From JAKVCB01 sp965243695 (GTDB taxonomy: Bacteria > Planctomycetota > Planctomycetia > Pirellulales > Lacipirellulaceae): a stretch of DNA of 64,000 nucleotides. The notes under the pieces were generated by a model. That model was not told the DNA's origin and made no database searches. It saw only the letters and a program-made list of their open reading frames with translations. A program made the position numbers and the translations under genes. Shown here piece by piece: positions 17,088 through 25,456 of the stretch (positions are counted from its first letter, which is position 1; each line of letters opens with the position of its first letter). Location of the stretch: contig CBDEWC010000046.1 of NCBI GenBank assembly GCA_965243695.1, forward strand, positions 12,769-76,768, given 5' to 3'.

Positions 17088-17179
17088 AGATATGCAATAA
17101 AAAGTGGATTGGAACTGCTTGTCGATTGCAACCCACCCGATAATTACAATTCCCCCTGAATGTTGGAGCCAGCCACGCT

Positions 17180-17512
17180 ATGTCGATCGTGCTCACCGAA
17201 AAAGCCGCTGTTGAAGTCAAACGAATCATTGAAGACCAGAAACTCGAAGACGATGTCGTCCTTCGCGTGGGAGTCACTGGAGGCGGTTGTAGCGGGTTTT
17301 CTTACGCACTTGGTTTCGACAAGGCGTTTGACGAAAAAGTCGACTCCCGCTTGGATTTCCACGGCGTGCCTGTTGTCGTTGATAAGAAAAGTGCCCTGTA
17401 CCTGGATGGCACCACCGTCGATTTCCACGACGGAATCGAAAAACGGGGCTTCACGTTCGATAACCCCAATGCCGTGAAGTCCTGTGGCTGCGGTTCTTCG
17501 TTCCAGGCTTGA
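17180..17512 (+). CDS. A-type iron-sulfur carrier protein (HesB/IscA family)
   Basis: A 110-residue cytoplasmic carrier that holds an Fe-S cluster or iron and passes it to apoproteins. The three invariant cysteines are visible: VTGGGCSGFSY (C37) and KSCGCGSSF (C102, C104). The length equals the family norm. It starts with ATG and follows the cysteine desulfurase, which supports an Fe-S role. Family members IscA, ErpA and SufA cannot be told apart by motif alone, so no symbol is given. Confidence 0.93.
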   Translation: MSIVLTEKAAVEVKRIIEDQKLEDDVVLRVGVTGGGCSGFSYALGFDKAFDEKVDSRLDFHGVPVVVDKKSALYLDGTTVDFHDGIEKRGFTFDNPNAVKSCGCGSSFQA

Positions 17513-17888
17513 ACATCACCGCCAAGAACTTTTTTCCTCGGCGAGTCACTGCGCGGGCACCCGTACAGCGTTATCGCATTTGCTGTTGCGCGCTCAAAAT
17601 CCTTACCGCAGTCATTTCCGGAAGACTGCCCCAACATTTTGGCACTTTCCAGCCGGAACCGCAGTTTTATCTTGGCCCAAACCGTGCGAACAACCTACTC
17701 TTTCCGTAGGCAGAAGGACTGCACTTCTACCTGGACCGCCCCCCATGTTTTGGCACTTGCGGCTTTGGCAGCCAAAATTTGCCCCTCGAATGAAGCGGTG
17801 TAGCAATCCGTTTTAACCGTGGGGTCCAATTCTTTTGACGAACTTTCCCCACAGCATCGCCCCTCGCTTCAGGAGGGGCCAGCAGAAC
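17513..17888. other. intergenic region before the orphan Flp pilin
   Basis: No gene recognised. Two similar segments, near 17630-17655 and 17741-17765, share the phrase TTTTGGCACTT and form an imperfect direct repeat about 110 bp apart. Their role is unknown; they may belong to the control region of the pilin gene. Confidence 0.4.
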
Positions 17889-18068
17889 ATGTTCCGGCAA
17901 ATCAAAAATTTTCTGAAGCATGAAGACGGGCCGACAGCCGTCGAATATGCCGTGATGCTGGCGTTGATTATCGCAGCAGTGCTAGGCTCTCTACGTCTTG
18001 TGGGCAACCAAGCCGCCCTGAGCTTTACCAGGTCTGCCACGGAACTCTCAAGTGCTTTTGGCCCGTAG
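17889..18068 (+). CDS. Flp/Fap-type pilin, orphan copy
   Basis: A 59-residue pilin precursor. A short basic leader (MFRQIKNFLKHEDG) is followed by the processing site G|PTAVEYA. The Glu at +5 and Tyr at +6 mark Flp pilins, and a single hydrophobic helix (VMLALIIAAVLGSLRLVG) follows. A prepilin peptidase such as the CpaA encoded at 32.8 kb would cleave it. It sits between the Fe-S carrier and queA, about 16 kb from the second Flp pilin and outside the Tad operon. A purine-rich AGGAGG lies somewhat far (about 12 bases) before the ATG. The paralogue shares the leader-to-helix block HEDG/SEDGPTAVEYAVMLALI almost exactly. Confidence 0.9.
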   Translation: MFRQIKNFLKHEDGPTAVEYAVMLALIIAAVLGSLRLVGNQAALSFTRSATELSSAFGP

Positions 18069-18127
18069 CCAACGTCTATTCGGACTGGTGGTTGACGTTA
18101 TTTAAATTGTAGGCGCGACAGGCGTAC

Positions 18128-19213
18128 TCACAAAATCAGCATCGCGTCGCCGTAGCTAAAAAATCGGTATTCTTCGCGGATCGCCTCTTCGTACGCACGG
18201 CGAATCAGGTCGCGTCCCCCAAACGTCTGCACTAAAACCAGCAGGGTTGTGCCGGGATAGTGAAAATTGGTCATCATCGCGTCAATGGCACCAAATTGAT
18301 AAGGGGGGCGAATGAACAGGTCCGTTTTGCCTGACCAGGCCTCCAAATTGCGCGACGTGGCACCGCCGTCGGAAAGCGCCTCGTCAGCCTGGGCGAATGC
18401 CGTTTCTAAAACACGCACAACGGTCGTTCCCACAGCAACAATGCGGCCTTCGGCTTCACGGGTCGCATTGATCTCTTTGACAGCAGCCTCCGTAAGCTCT
18501 CCCCTCTCTTCGTGCATTTGATGATCTTCGAGTGCCCCTGACTGAATCGGTCGAAAAGTTCCCAAGCCAACATGGAGTGTAACAGCGGTAAACGCTACAC
18601 CATGGGACTCAATCGACTCGAGCAACTGCTTGGTGAAATGAAGGCCGGCAGTCGGAGCGGCAACGGCTCCCGGCTCACGGGCATAAACGGTCTGATAGTT
18701 GACCACGTCGGAATCGACCATCCGCCCACCACGAATGTAGTGTGGCAACGGAACTCGGCCAACTTGGGTAAGAAGGTCGCTACAGGTTGCCTGGGAGTCG
18801 GGTTGGGCAAGCCATTGTCCGTCGTCGAGCCGTTCGATGAGCCACAGTTGGACAGCCGGCCGCATGCGGCGGTCCAAAAGCGAGATTTGCTCACCAACTT
18901 TGAGGTGTCCCCGGGTCTTACAAATGATTTTCCACTGGCCTTCTGGGGTGACCTCTAAAAAGAGCCCTTGCCAATTTCCCCCGGTCGACGTCCGTAAACC
19001 CTGTAACGCCGCAGGGACGACTTTCGTGTTGTTGAACACCAGTCGGTCCCCAGGAGCGAGCAGCTGTGGAATATCGCGTACATAATGGTGTTCAATCCGG
19101 TCGGCCTGGCGATCGACCAGCATCAAACGGGCATCAACACGATTTTCGAGCGGCTGCTGTGCTATCAGCCGCTTCGGCAGGTCATAATCGAAGGTAAAGT
19201 CGTCTTTGTTCAT
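18128..19213 (-). CDS. queA: S-adenosylmethionine:tRNA ribosyltransferase-isomerase
   Basis: QueA moves the ribosyl group of SAM onto 7-aminomethyl-7-deazaguanine in tRNA to make epoxyqueuosine. The start used (MNKDDFTFDYDLPKRLIAQ) matches the family's usual opening; an upstream extension of 21 codons is also open. Recognisable blocks are QPLENRVDARLMLVDR, GDRLVFNNTKVVPA, EPGAVAAPTAGLHFT, LHVGLGTFRPI, TNFHYPGTTLLVLV and EYRFFSYGDAMLI at the C-terminus. At 361 residues it is full length. No other queuosine gene is adjacent. It is divergent from the glycosyltransferase gene 94 bp away. Confidence 0.95.
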   Translation of the reverse strand: MNKDDFTFDYDLPKRLIAQQPLENRVDARLMLVDRQADRIEHHYVRDIPQLLAPGDRLVFNNTKVVPAALQGLRTSTGGNWQGLFLEVTPEGQWKIICKTRGHLKVGEQISLLDRRMRPAVQLWLIERLDDGQWLAQPDSQATCSDLLTQVGRVPLPHYIRGGRMVDSDVVNYQTVYAREPGAVAAPTAGLHFTKQLLESIESHGVAFTAVTLHVGLGTFRPIQSGALEDHQMHEERGELTEAAVKEINATREAEGRIVAVGTTVVRVLETAFAQADEALSDGGATSRNLEAWSGKTDLFIRPPYQFGAIDAMMTNFHYPGTTLLVLVQTFGGRDLIRRAYEEAIREEYRFFSYGDAMLIL

Positions 19214-19307
19214 CGGGACTGGACAGGGGAGCTGGAACCAGCGACTATCGTCGCCATGGTTCGGCTGACTGTCCATTGGTTAATCCATACGCTCGAAAAA
19301 TGGGTCC

Positions 19308-20441
19308 ATGTCTCACCGTATTGCTTTTTGTATCACCACACTTGCCCCAGGCGGTGCCGAACGACAACTGGTCGAATTGGCCTGTCGCCTGCCCCACAAC
19401 CGGTATCAAACTGCTATTTTTGTCTTGGGGCCACCCCCTTCACCGCCACAGAATGAACTTATCCTGCAAACCCTGTCTGAAAAAGTACCTGTAACTTTCT
19501 TTCATACCAGGAGTCTTTGGTCTGCGGGCCGCGTAATCCGCCAATTAACAGACTCGCTCCGCAATTTTCGCCCAGCCCTCCTCCAATGCTTCCTGGCACA
19601 CGCCAACGTGGCAGGTGCCATTGCGGCCCGTAGGGCCGGAGTCCCCCAATGCGTCACCGGAATTCGGGCCGCCGATCCCCGCTGGAATTTTCATGGATTG
19701 GCCAGCCGCATGACCGATCCCCTCGTTTCCAGGCATATTTGCGTGAGCCAGTCAGTGGCGACCTTTGCCGTCCAGCAGATGCATTTAACTGCCAGCAAAG
19801 TCGCAGTTATTCCCAACGGAGTCAACCTCCGGCGGTTTAATACCGCCCGCCCCACCACCCACGCTGAACTGGGAATTGCCGCAGATCGAAAACTGCTGCT
19901 TTTTATCGGAAGGTTGGACCGGCAAAAACATCCCGAGTGGCTGCTGGCGTGCCTTCCGGAACTACAACAGCAACTTCCCAACCACGACCTGGTCATCGTG
20001 GGCGACGGGGCCTTGCGAGGCAGACTAGAGCGTCTGGCAAACCAACTTTCGTTGGGTAGCCGTGTCCATTTCCTGGGTTGGCGAAACGACGTGCCCCGTC
20101 TTCTGGCAGCCTCGGAGATGTTGCTGCATTGCTCTTCCTGGGAAGGCATGCCGGGGGTTGTGCTGGAAGCCATGGCCGCCAGCAAACCGGTTGTCGCCAT
20201 CAAAGTCCACGGAACCGCCGAACTACTGGGGGCAGCGTGTGAGCCACAAACGGTCATGGATCACGATGTACCTGCGTTCCTTAAAAAAGTTGCCCAACTT
20301 GCCCAGGCCCCTACCCAAGCCGCCGAACTTGGTCACCAGAACCGAATCCGCGCCGAAGGGGAGTTTTCTCTGGAGGCGATGACAGCGCGTTACGCGGAGG
20401 TCTACGACGAACTTTTGCCATCCACCCCTTCATCCAACTGA
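19308..20441 (+). CDS. GT4-family glycosyltransferase
   Basis: A 377-residue GT-B fold enzyme. The N-terminal domain opens with CITTLAPGGAERQLVELA, the glycine-rich acceptor-side motif of GT4 enzymes. The C-terminal domain has VIPNGVNLRRFN, LFIGRLDRQKHPEWLL and VIVGDGALRGRLERLA, plus the donor-binding EX7E-type motif SWEGMPGVVLEAMAASKPVVA. Such retaining enzymes use nucleotide sugars to build polysaccharides or glycolipids. The acceptor is unknown, and there is no polysaccharide cluster around it. Confidence 0.88.
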   Translation: MSHRIAFCITTLAPGGAERQLVELACRLPHNRYQTAIFVLGPPPSPPQNELILQTLSEKVPVTFFHTRSLWSAGRVIRQLTDSLRNFRPALLQCFLAHANVAGAIAARRAGVPQCVTGIRAADPRWNFHGLASRMTDPLVSRHICVSQSVATFAVQQMHLTASKVAVIPNGVNLRRFNTARPTTHAELGIAADRKLLLFIGRLDRQKHPEWLLACLPELQQQLPNHDLVIVGDGALRGRLERLANQLSLGSRVHFLGWRNDVPRLLAASEMLLHCSSWEGMPGVVLEAMAASKPVVAIKVHGTAELLGAACEPQTVMDHDVPAFLKKVAQLAQAPTQAAELGHQNRIRAEGEFSLEAMTARYAEVYDELLPSTPSSN

Positions 20442-20860
20442 AAAGCTTATTGGAATTCATTTATTTCCTTCCTGGCAACAAACAGTCCCATTCTCCAAGG
20501 AGATACGTCAACCGAACTGAACAGACGGCAACTGATAGCAGTCAAAAAGCCAGATTGACCCATTTTCTTCACTCCGTATGGTTGAGACTTCTCTGGCAAA
20601 AGGAGACCTTCCCTGACCCGGCATGGCCAAGCCTGAAGCTGAAGAAGGAAGGATTTCGGCCGTGTTTTTCGGCCGTGTTTTTCGGCCCCGTTTTTTGGGC
20701 CACCCGTTTGAACAAGGCGTGCAATCCCGCAAGGTCGCCCAGCAGAGGTTTCCATCGAGGATGGTCGGCGAAAAACTCGCTTTGGAGTATTTGTCGTCCT
20801 CTGTCGCGGCCAGGACATGGAAGTCCGACATTGTGTGGCTGGTGGCTGGTCCACCAACGT

Positions 20861-20900
20861 CGCCCTGGCCCGGGTGCATGGATGCACTCGGGCCAGGGCG
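20861..20900. repeat. 40-bp near-perfect palindrome
   Basis: The two 20-base halves (left cgccctggcccgggtgcatg) are reverse complements except for two positions, so the DNA could form a long hairpin or bind a dimeric protein. It lies 110 bp before rsmH. No T-run follows on either side, so it is not a standard terminator. Confidence 0.85.
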
Positions 20901-20909
20901 TTTGCCACA

Positions 20910-20934
20910 GCCACTGGCAGCAATGGCCAGTGGC
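20910..20934. repeat. inverted repeat with 9-bp arms
   Basis: Perfect arms gccactggc / gccagtggc are separated by seven bases. It directly follows the 40-bp palindrome and lies 75 bp before the rsmH start. Confidence 0.8.
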
Positions 20935-21009
20935 AACTGCCGATCCCAGGTGTGAGGGGTACGCTAGAGACAGGCGACTCGCACCATTCGTTGACAAGCG
21001 TCTTTTGCT

Positions 21010-21939
21010 ATGGCTCAATCGTCTTCACAACATATTCCGGTGTTGCTTGAAGAGGTTTTACAGTGGCTCCGCCCGTCGGCAGGCAAAACCTATGTCGATG
21101 GGACGCTGGGAGGAGGAAGTCATGCCCGCAAACTGGCCGAATCGGTCGGTCATGACGGTCTCGTGATCGCCGTTGACCGTGACCAGACGGTTGTCGAACG
21201 GGCCCGCGCGGAACTGGCCAACTTGCCGATCCAGGTAGAACATGCCAACTACGCCAACCTGCCCGATCTGCTGGCAGAAAATGACCTTGGGCTCGTGGAT
21301 GGGATTCTGCTTGATTTGGGCCTCTCGAGCGATCAACTTGCCGATCACGATCGCGGGTTCAGTTTTCAAGGTGATGGGCCGCTCGACCTGCGATTCGATC
21401 GTTCCACCGGTGAACCTGCCTGGAAGCTGATCGATCGTCTAAGCGCTGACCACCTGGCCGACCTCATTTATCAGTTTGGCGAAGAGCGAATGAGCCGGAG
21501 AATTGCCCGCGCCATCGTCCAACGGCGACGGTCTCAACCGATTCGAACGACAGGTGAACTGGCCAAGTTGGTTTCAAAGTGTGTACCCCGCGGCAAGGGC
21601 AACCGCATTGATCCGGCGACACGCACATTTCAAGCACTACGAATTGCAGTGAACGACGAACTCGATTGGCTTGATGTGGCCTTGCGTCGCTTTCCTGATT
21701 GCCTCCGACCGGGCGGTCGATTGGCAATCATTAGTTTTCATTCGCTAGAAGACCGCCCTGTAAAACATGGATTCCGCAACGATCCGCGACTGGAAGTGCT
21801 CACGCGGCGACCGATTCGGGCAACTGCCGAGGAAGTTGCCCAAAACCCACGGGCGCGAAGTGCAAAACTACGGGTTGCCGAGCGGATTTCGCACGACCCA
21901 ACAGAGGCTGCCAGCCCCTACCTTCGGCTTGGCAGCTGA
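21010..21939 (+). CDS. rsmH: 16S rRNA (cytosine(1402)-N(4))-methyltransferase
   Basis: RsmH (MraW) methylates N4 of C1402 in 16S rRNA using SAM. The N-terminal HIPVLLEEVLQWLRP and SAM motif YVDGTLGGGSHARKL are clear. Further blocks are GILLDLGLSSDQL, RGFSFQGDGPLDLRFD, FQALRIAVNDELDWL and IISFHSLEDRPVKHGF. The length of 309 residues is normal. In most bacteria the gene starts the mra/dcw division cluster, but here no mraZ, ftsL, ftsI or mur gene flanks it. This fits the scattered division genes of FtsZ-less planctomycetes (established for the phylum; inference for this strain). Confidence 0.95.
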   Translation: MAQSSSQHIPVLLEEVLQWLRPSAGKTYVDGTLGGGSHARKLAESVGHDGLVIAVDRDQTVVERARAELANLPIQVEHANYANLPDLLAENDLGLVDGILLDLGLSSDQLADHDRGFSFQGDGPLDLRFDRSTGEPAWKLIDRLSADHLADLIYQFGEERMSRRIARAIVQRRRSQPIRTTGELAKLVSKCVPRGKGNRIDPATRTFQALRIAVNDELDWLDVALRRFPDCLRPGGRLAIISFHSLEDRPVKHGFRNDPRLEVLTRRPIRATAEEVAQNPRARSAKLRVAERISHDPTEAASPYLRLGS

Positions 21940-21981
21940 GTCTTCGCCCGCCTGGCAACCGGCAACCTGTGCTCGTTTTCG

Positions 21982-22347
21982 CTAGCCAGTCCAGGGGCGA
22001 TCGTTCCGCTGATATTGCCCTGTGGGACTACGAACAAAAAATGGGGCGACGAGCGGGTGATTCACTTCCTCGTTACTTGGATCGGGCAACAAGTTTGACT
22101 CTGCCGCATAGGTCGTCGAAACCGAGTCATGAACCAGGACATGGTACCAGGCCTGATTTTGGTTGGGCTGGGTTTGATTCGCCAAGTACCACCGCTCACC
22201 AGCCATGCAGCGCTGATCGAAGCTGACTATCAGCCCACGGTAGCCATAGCGGCGATGTATGACCAACGCACCTGGCACGAATTTCGGTGTGGTTTCTGCG
22301 AATTCAAACACCCCATACTCCGGTCGGCAAACCACTTGGACCGCCAC
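21982..22347 (-). CDS. hspQ: HspQ/YccV-like small protein
   Basis: About 121 residues. The core KFVPGALVIHRRYGYRGLIVSFD, then NQAWYHVLVHDS and TYAAESNLLPD ... VNHPLVAPFF matches the YccV-like domain of HspQ. In Escherichia coli this domain binds hemimethylated oriC DNA and helps Lon specificity. The role in planctomycetes is not established. The GTG start is uncertain; the first 20 residues precede the conserved domain. It converges on rsmH and lies 139 bp downstream of the TPR gene, with which it could be co-transcribed. Confidence 0.8.
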   Translation of the reverse strand: MAVQVVCRPEYGVFEFAETTPKFVPGALVIHRRYGYRGLIVSFDQRCMAGERWYLANQTQPNQNQAWYHVLVHDSVSTTYAAESNLLPDPSNEEVNHPLVAPFFVRSPTGQYQRNDRPWTG

Positions 22348-22486
22348 TGTACATCACCTGCCAGAATACGCCGTCACCGGAAACAAGTCCACTTCAACGG
22401 CCAGACGACTCCGCCTCGCCTTGGAGAATCACGGCAACCAGGAGCGGTCAAAGACGGTTAATTTGTTCTCCGCACGAAACTCCCCG

Positions 22487-23551
22487 TCAACGGTACTGCG
22501 GGTTCCGATAGCGCGACCCGGGGTTCACCGGTGGCAACAAACGTAGACCGGCAACCCGCCTTTGCTCCAAAGCTGCAGAATCTGAAGATGACACCGATTG
22601 AGTAACCGGTTCGCCTGGGCCGCTGATTGTGGCCTGACGGCCCATCAAGTTGCCACTGTTTCCAACGACAGCTCCACGACCTGACTGTGCACCAGCCAGA
22701 GTCGCCACAGGAAATTGGGCCTGGGTCATCCTGGCGTCTGCCCGACTTACCGTCGCCAGAGGTGCGGCCGTGTCTTGGGGGCGACCACGGCGAGCAAGCA
22801 AGTGCCCAAGGTTAAAATGGGCAATCGCGGGACCGTGTACCGCAGTCAACTGCTGCAAGGCTTCCTGGTCACGGTGCATTTCGACAAAAACAGTCGCCAG
22901 GTTGTTACGATAACGTTGTTTTGCTGGCTGCAAGGCAACTGCAATGTGAAGGGCTTCGGCCGACTCTTCAAGGCGCCCTTGGCGGGCAAGACAAAGCCCG
23001 AGATCGTTAAAAGCGGTTGGATCCTTGGAGTTCGCTTCGACCAATCGTCGGTAAAGTTGTTCGGCAATGCGCAAACGCCCCTGCCGGTCTTCCATGTGTG
23101 CCGCAGCCAGCAACGCGCCCGCGTGGTTGGGATGTGCGGCCAACGCGTCTTGATATTGACGACGCGCCTGTTCAATTGCCCCGCTTTTTTCACTCACTTC
23201 GGCAGCCGCCACAAGCAAATCCACCGAAGGAGGGCCCGTTGGGTTTGCTAGCGCAATACGATCCTGGTGACTGGTCACGACCTGCTTTGCAGCATCGGCC
23301 CCCTGCTTTCGACCACGCCACTTGGACCAGCCCCAGGTGACCGGGTTCCTGGCCAGCAATTCGCGCGCCCGATCGGATAACGACGGTTTCTGCGGTCCGT
23401 TTTGCCAAGTTGCTGCGGGGGCCTCACCACCTGATTCGGCTCCAGCCCCCACATTAAGGTTCGACGCCTGGGCGTGTTCATAAAGCGCCTGGTTGGCCAC
23501 TAAAACCAGAAAAAGGGCCCCTCGGACAAAGATTCGTGACGTCGCGCGCAT
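22487..23551 (-). CDS. exported TPR protein at the end of the Tad locus
   Basis: A 354-residue secreted or periplasmic protein. I use the internal ATG because AAGGAAGG lies just before it and a signal peptide (RIFVRGALFLVLVANQALYEHAQA) starts there. Three or four TPR units follow at about residues 110-240 (LLVAAAEVSEKSGAIEQARRQY, ALLAAAHMEDRQGRLRIAEQLY, AFNDLGLCLARQGRLEESAEAL). The C-terminal 80 residues are low-complexity, rich in Gly, Ser and Arg. TPR proteins (TadD) accompany Tad machines and help secretin assembly. Its place downstream of tadC makes it the likely TadD counterpart (inference). Confidence 0.78.
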   Translation of the reverse strand: MRATSRIFVRGALFLVLVANQALYEHAQASNLNVGAGAESGGEAPAATWQNGPQKPSLSDRARELLARNPVTWGWSKWRGRKQGADAAKQVVTSHQDRIALANPTGPPSVDLLVAAAEVSEKSGAIEQARRQYQDALAAHPNHAGALLAAAHMEDRQGRLRIAEQLYRRLVEANSKDPTAFNDLGLCLARQGRLEESAEALHIAVALQPAKQRYRNNLATVFVEMHRDQEALQQLTAVHGPAIAHFNLGHLLARRGRPQDTAAPLATVSRADARMTQAQFPVATLAGAQSGRGAVVGNSGNLMGRQATISGPGEPVTQSVSSSDSAALEQRRVAGLRLLPPVNPGSRYRNPQYR

Positions 23552-23629
23552 CGGGTATCCTTCCTTTGCCGTCCTAAACAATTTATCAGTCCCTTCGCAA
23601 CAAAAGGGAAATGATTACCAGAACTCCCG

Positions 23630-24172
23630 TTACTGCCCGTCTCCTAAACTGGCTGCAGGTAGTGTCGGCGTCGGCATGCTGTCTCGAAAAGCAGTGTTGA
23701 TTGAATCGACGGTCGCGGCTGGCCGACCTTCTGAAATCAAATGTGTATCACTCACAAACGGTGGCGTTCCATCAGGCGCAATGGAAATCGCATAAGAATG
23801 CACTTTGGCCAAACGCTGCTTCGTCAAATTTTGATCGTGTAACCGGGTCACAAAGATCTGGCGATACTCAGGTGGCGCCTGGCTCAAGACCCAATGGACC
23901 TTCAGCTCCCCCGCCCGGGTCAGCTCACCCGTATCTTCTGAGAAGTGGTGATCGCCAAGCAGGTTTTGGCGGCGCCATCCATTTCGAACCATCACGTTGA
24001 ATGGGGCTCGAACGTGCATTCGGTCGGAGCAGACGTAAGGCCACGGCCATAACACGTTCCTACGGTATCCGGCGCAGGTCTCTTCCAACGGGGAACAACC
24101 AGCAGCTTGGACCGTTGAGGTCAACGCGACAACTGCAAGCAGACCCACAAGCATCGAAGCAGTTGGCTTCAT
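23630..24172 (-). CDS. small secreted protein of the Tad locus, unrecognised
   Basis: A 180-residue exported protein of unknown function. The ATG used follows GGAG, and a clear signal peptide starts there (MLVGLLAVVALTSTVQA then AGCSPLEETC). The mature part has several cysteines near its start, a WPWPYVCSDRMHVRAPFNVMVRNGWRR block and a LSQAPPEYRQIFVTRL segment, suggesting a small folded domain. Being between tadC and the TPR gene on the same strand, it may be an accessory pilus assembly factor (inference). No family could be named. Confidence 0.7.
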   Translation of the reverse strand: MKPTASMLVGLLAVVALTSTVQAAGCSPLEETCAGYRRNVLWPWPYVCSDRMHVRAPFNVMVRNGWRRQNLLGDHHFSEDTGELTRAGELKVHWVLSQAPPEYRQIFVTRLHDQNLTKQRLAKVHSYAISIAPDGTPPFVSDTHLISEGRPAATVDSINTAFRDSMPTPTLPAASLGDGQ

Positions 24173-24451
24173 CGGATGACAACTCCATTCAGGGAAAAGA
24201 GAGGGCCCACAAGGAGAACCGGTCACCATCGCCCAGGGACCACCTCGCCGTCGAATCTATCGACCTTTGGCGACCAGGGTCTTCGCTACTTCTGCTAGAA
24301 CCGCTTTTCCCTGCACATTTACCCCACCTTAACAACCAGGTCTCGTCGCCGTTGTTTGGTAGAATTTGCGGCCGAGTCGATCTACCGGGCCTTTACCGTC
24401 GAATTCGCCACGGGGACCACCCAACAAGGGACTCCCTTCGCCGGTCGTTGA

Positions 24452-25435
24452 TTATTTCCCACCACTCATCGCCGGAAACATCTCGTTGACCATGGTGATT
24501 GCAGCGGGCCCAACAAGCACCACGAAAATGGCCGGAAAAATGAAAATGACAAGTGGAAAGATCAACTTGACTGCAGTCTTGGCGGCCTTCTCCTCGGCCA
24601 TTTGTCGCCGGCGAGTTCTCATCGAATCACTTTGAACACGTAGTGCTTGTGCAATACTGGAACCAAACTTGTCCGCCTGAATCAAGATTGCCGCAAGCGC
24701 CTTGAGATCATCGACGCCCGTTCGTGTCCCGAGCTCATGCAAGACTTCGTTACGAGCCCGCCCCATCTGCAACTGCAAATTACAAAGAGTGAACTCCTCG
24801 GCAATGACCGCATAAGAGTTCTTCATTTCTTCAACGACCTTCCGCATTGCCTGATCCAACCCGAGACCAGCCTCTACGCAAACAACCATCAAGTCCAGGG
24901 TATCGGGTAGTCCAAAGAAGATGGCATTCTGCCGAGACCTCTTACAAACCCAAACAACCATAGTTGGTAGATAGAAACTAATCCCACCCGTGGCAACCAT
25001 CGTCATGATCGAATACTGCGTCATCCCATAACTAAAGAGAGTAAATCCACCTCCCACGAGAAGACCTGCAATGAGGCCAAATGCCTTAAGGCCAAGAAAC
25101 GCTGTAGGAGCCGCTTCACTTCGAAAACCGGCATGATTGAGTCGGTCTCGCAGCCTGCTGACCTCCTGAACGTTCTTTGGCTGCAAAGGCTTTGAAAGGT
25201 GTGGAATAAGTTTTTCAAGCAACTGGATCGTCGCAACCCCCAGTTGCAACCGCCACACCTGGGAACGATTTCCCCGCCGGGCTTGCAAGTTATTGAACTC
25301 TTCCAGACGCTTTTCAGCACTTGAATTACCTTCCACCACCAAATCGAACAGCAACCACACTGCGGTGGCGACGCACCCAAAGACGCCCACCTTAATGAGG
25401 AGTGAAGCACTGATAACTGCAAGGATTGGAACCAT
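24452..25435 (-). CDS. tadC: Tad pilus inner-membrane platform protein TadC
   Basis: A 327-residue polytopic protein of the type II secretion F family. Hydrophobic segments lie at the N-terminus (VISASLLIKVGVFGCVATAVWLLF), in the middle (AFGLIAGLLVGGGFTLFSYG, IMTMVATGGISFYLPTMVVWV) and at the end (KLIFPLVIFIFPAIFVVLVGPA). The F-domain cytoplasmic helices LPDTLDLMVVCVEAGLGLDQAM and QADKFGSSIAQALRVQSDSMR are characteristic. TadC with TadB forms the platform on which the TadA ATPase works. It follows tadB with 21 bp between, as in most Tad operons. Confidence 0.92.
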   Translation of the reverse strand: MVPILAVISASLLIKVGVFGCVATAVWLLFDLVVEGNSSAEKRLEEFNNLQARRGNRSQVWRLQLGVATIQLLEKLIPHLSKPLQPKNVQEVSRLRDRLNHAGFRSEAAPTAFLGLKAFGLIAGLLVGGGFTLFSYGMTQYSIMTMVATGGISFYLPTMVVWVCKRSRQNAIFFGLPDTLDLMVVCVEAGLGLDQAMRKVVEEMKNSYAVIAEEFTLCNLQLQMGRARNEVLHELGTRTGVDDLKALAAILIQADKFGSSIAQALRVQSDSMRTRRRQMAEEKAAKTAVKLIFPLVIFIFPAIFVVLVGPAAITMVNEMFPAMSGGK

Positions 25436-25456
25436 AACTCTGTCGGGCAGTGAACC

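Larger units (their letters stand above)
20442..21009. other. gene-free stretch with repeats and palindromes upstream of rsmH
   Basis: No gene recognised, although several long shadow frames cross it. It holds a 13-bp direct repeat (cggccgtgttttt, twice from 20657, with a third diverged copy) and two inverted repeats listed separately. Confidence 0.5.

Noticed and set aside
17741..17765. sigma54 promoter (TTGGCAC-type -24 box) ahead of the orphan pilin
   Set aside because: The -12 TTGC element is not at the required distance in either copy of the TTTTGGCACTT phrase.
20450..21166. 238-codon plus-strand gene overlapping rsmH
   Set aside because: Overlaps rsmH deeply in another frame and has no recognisable domain.
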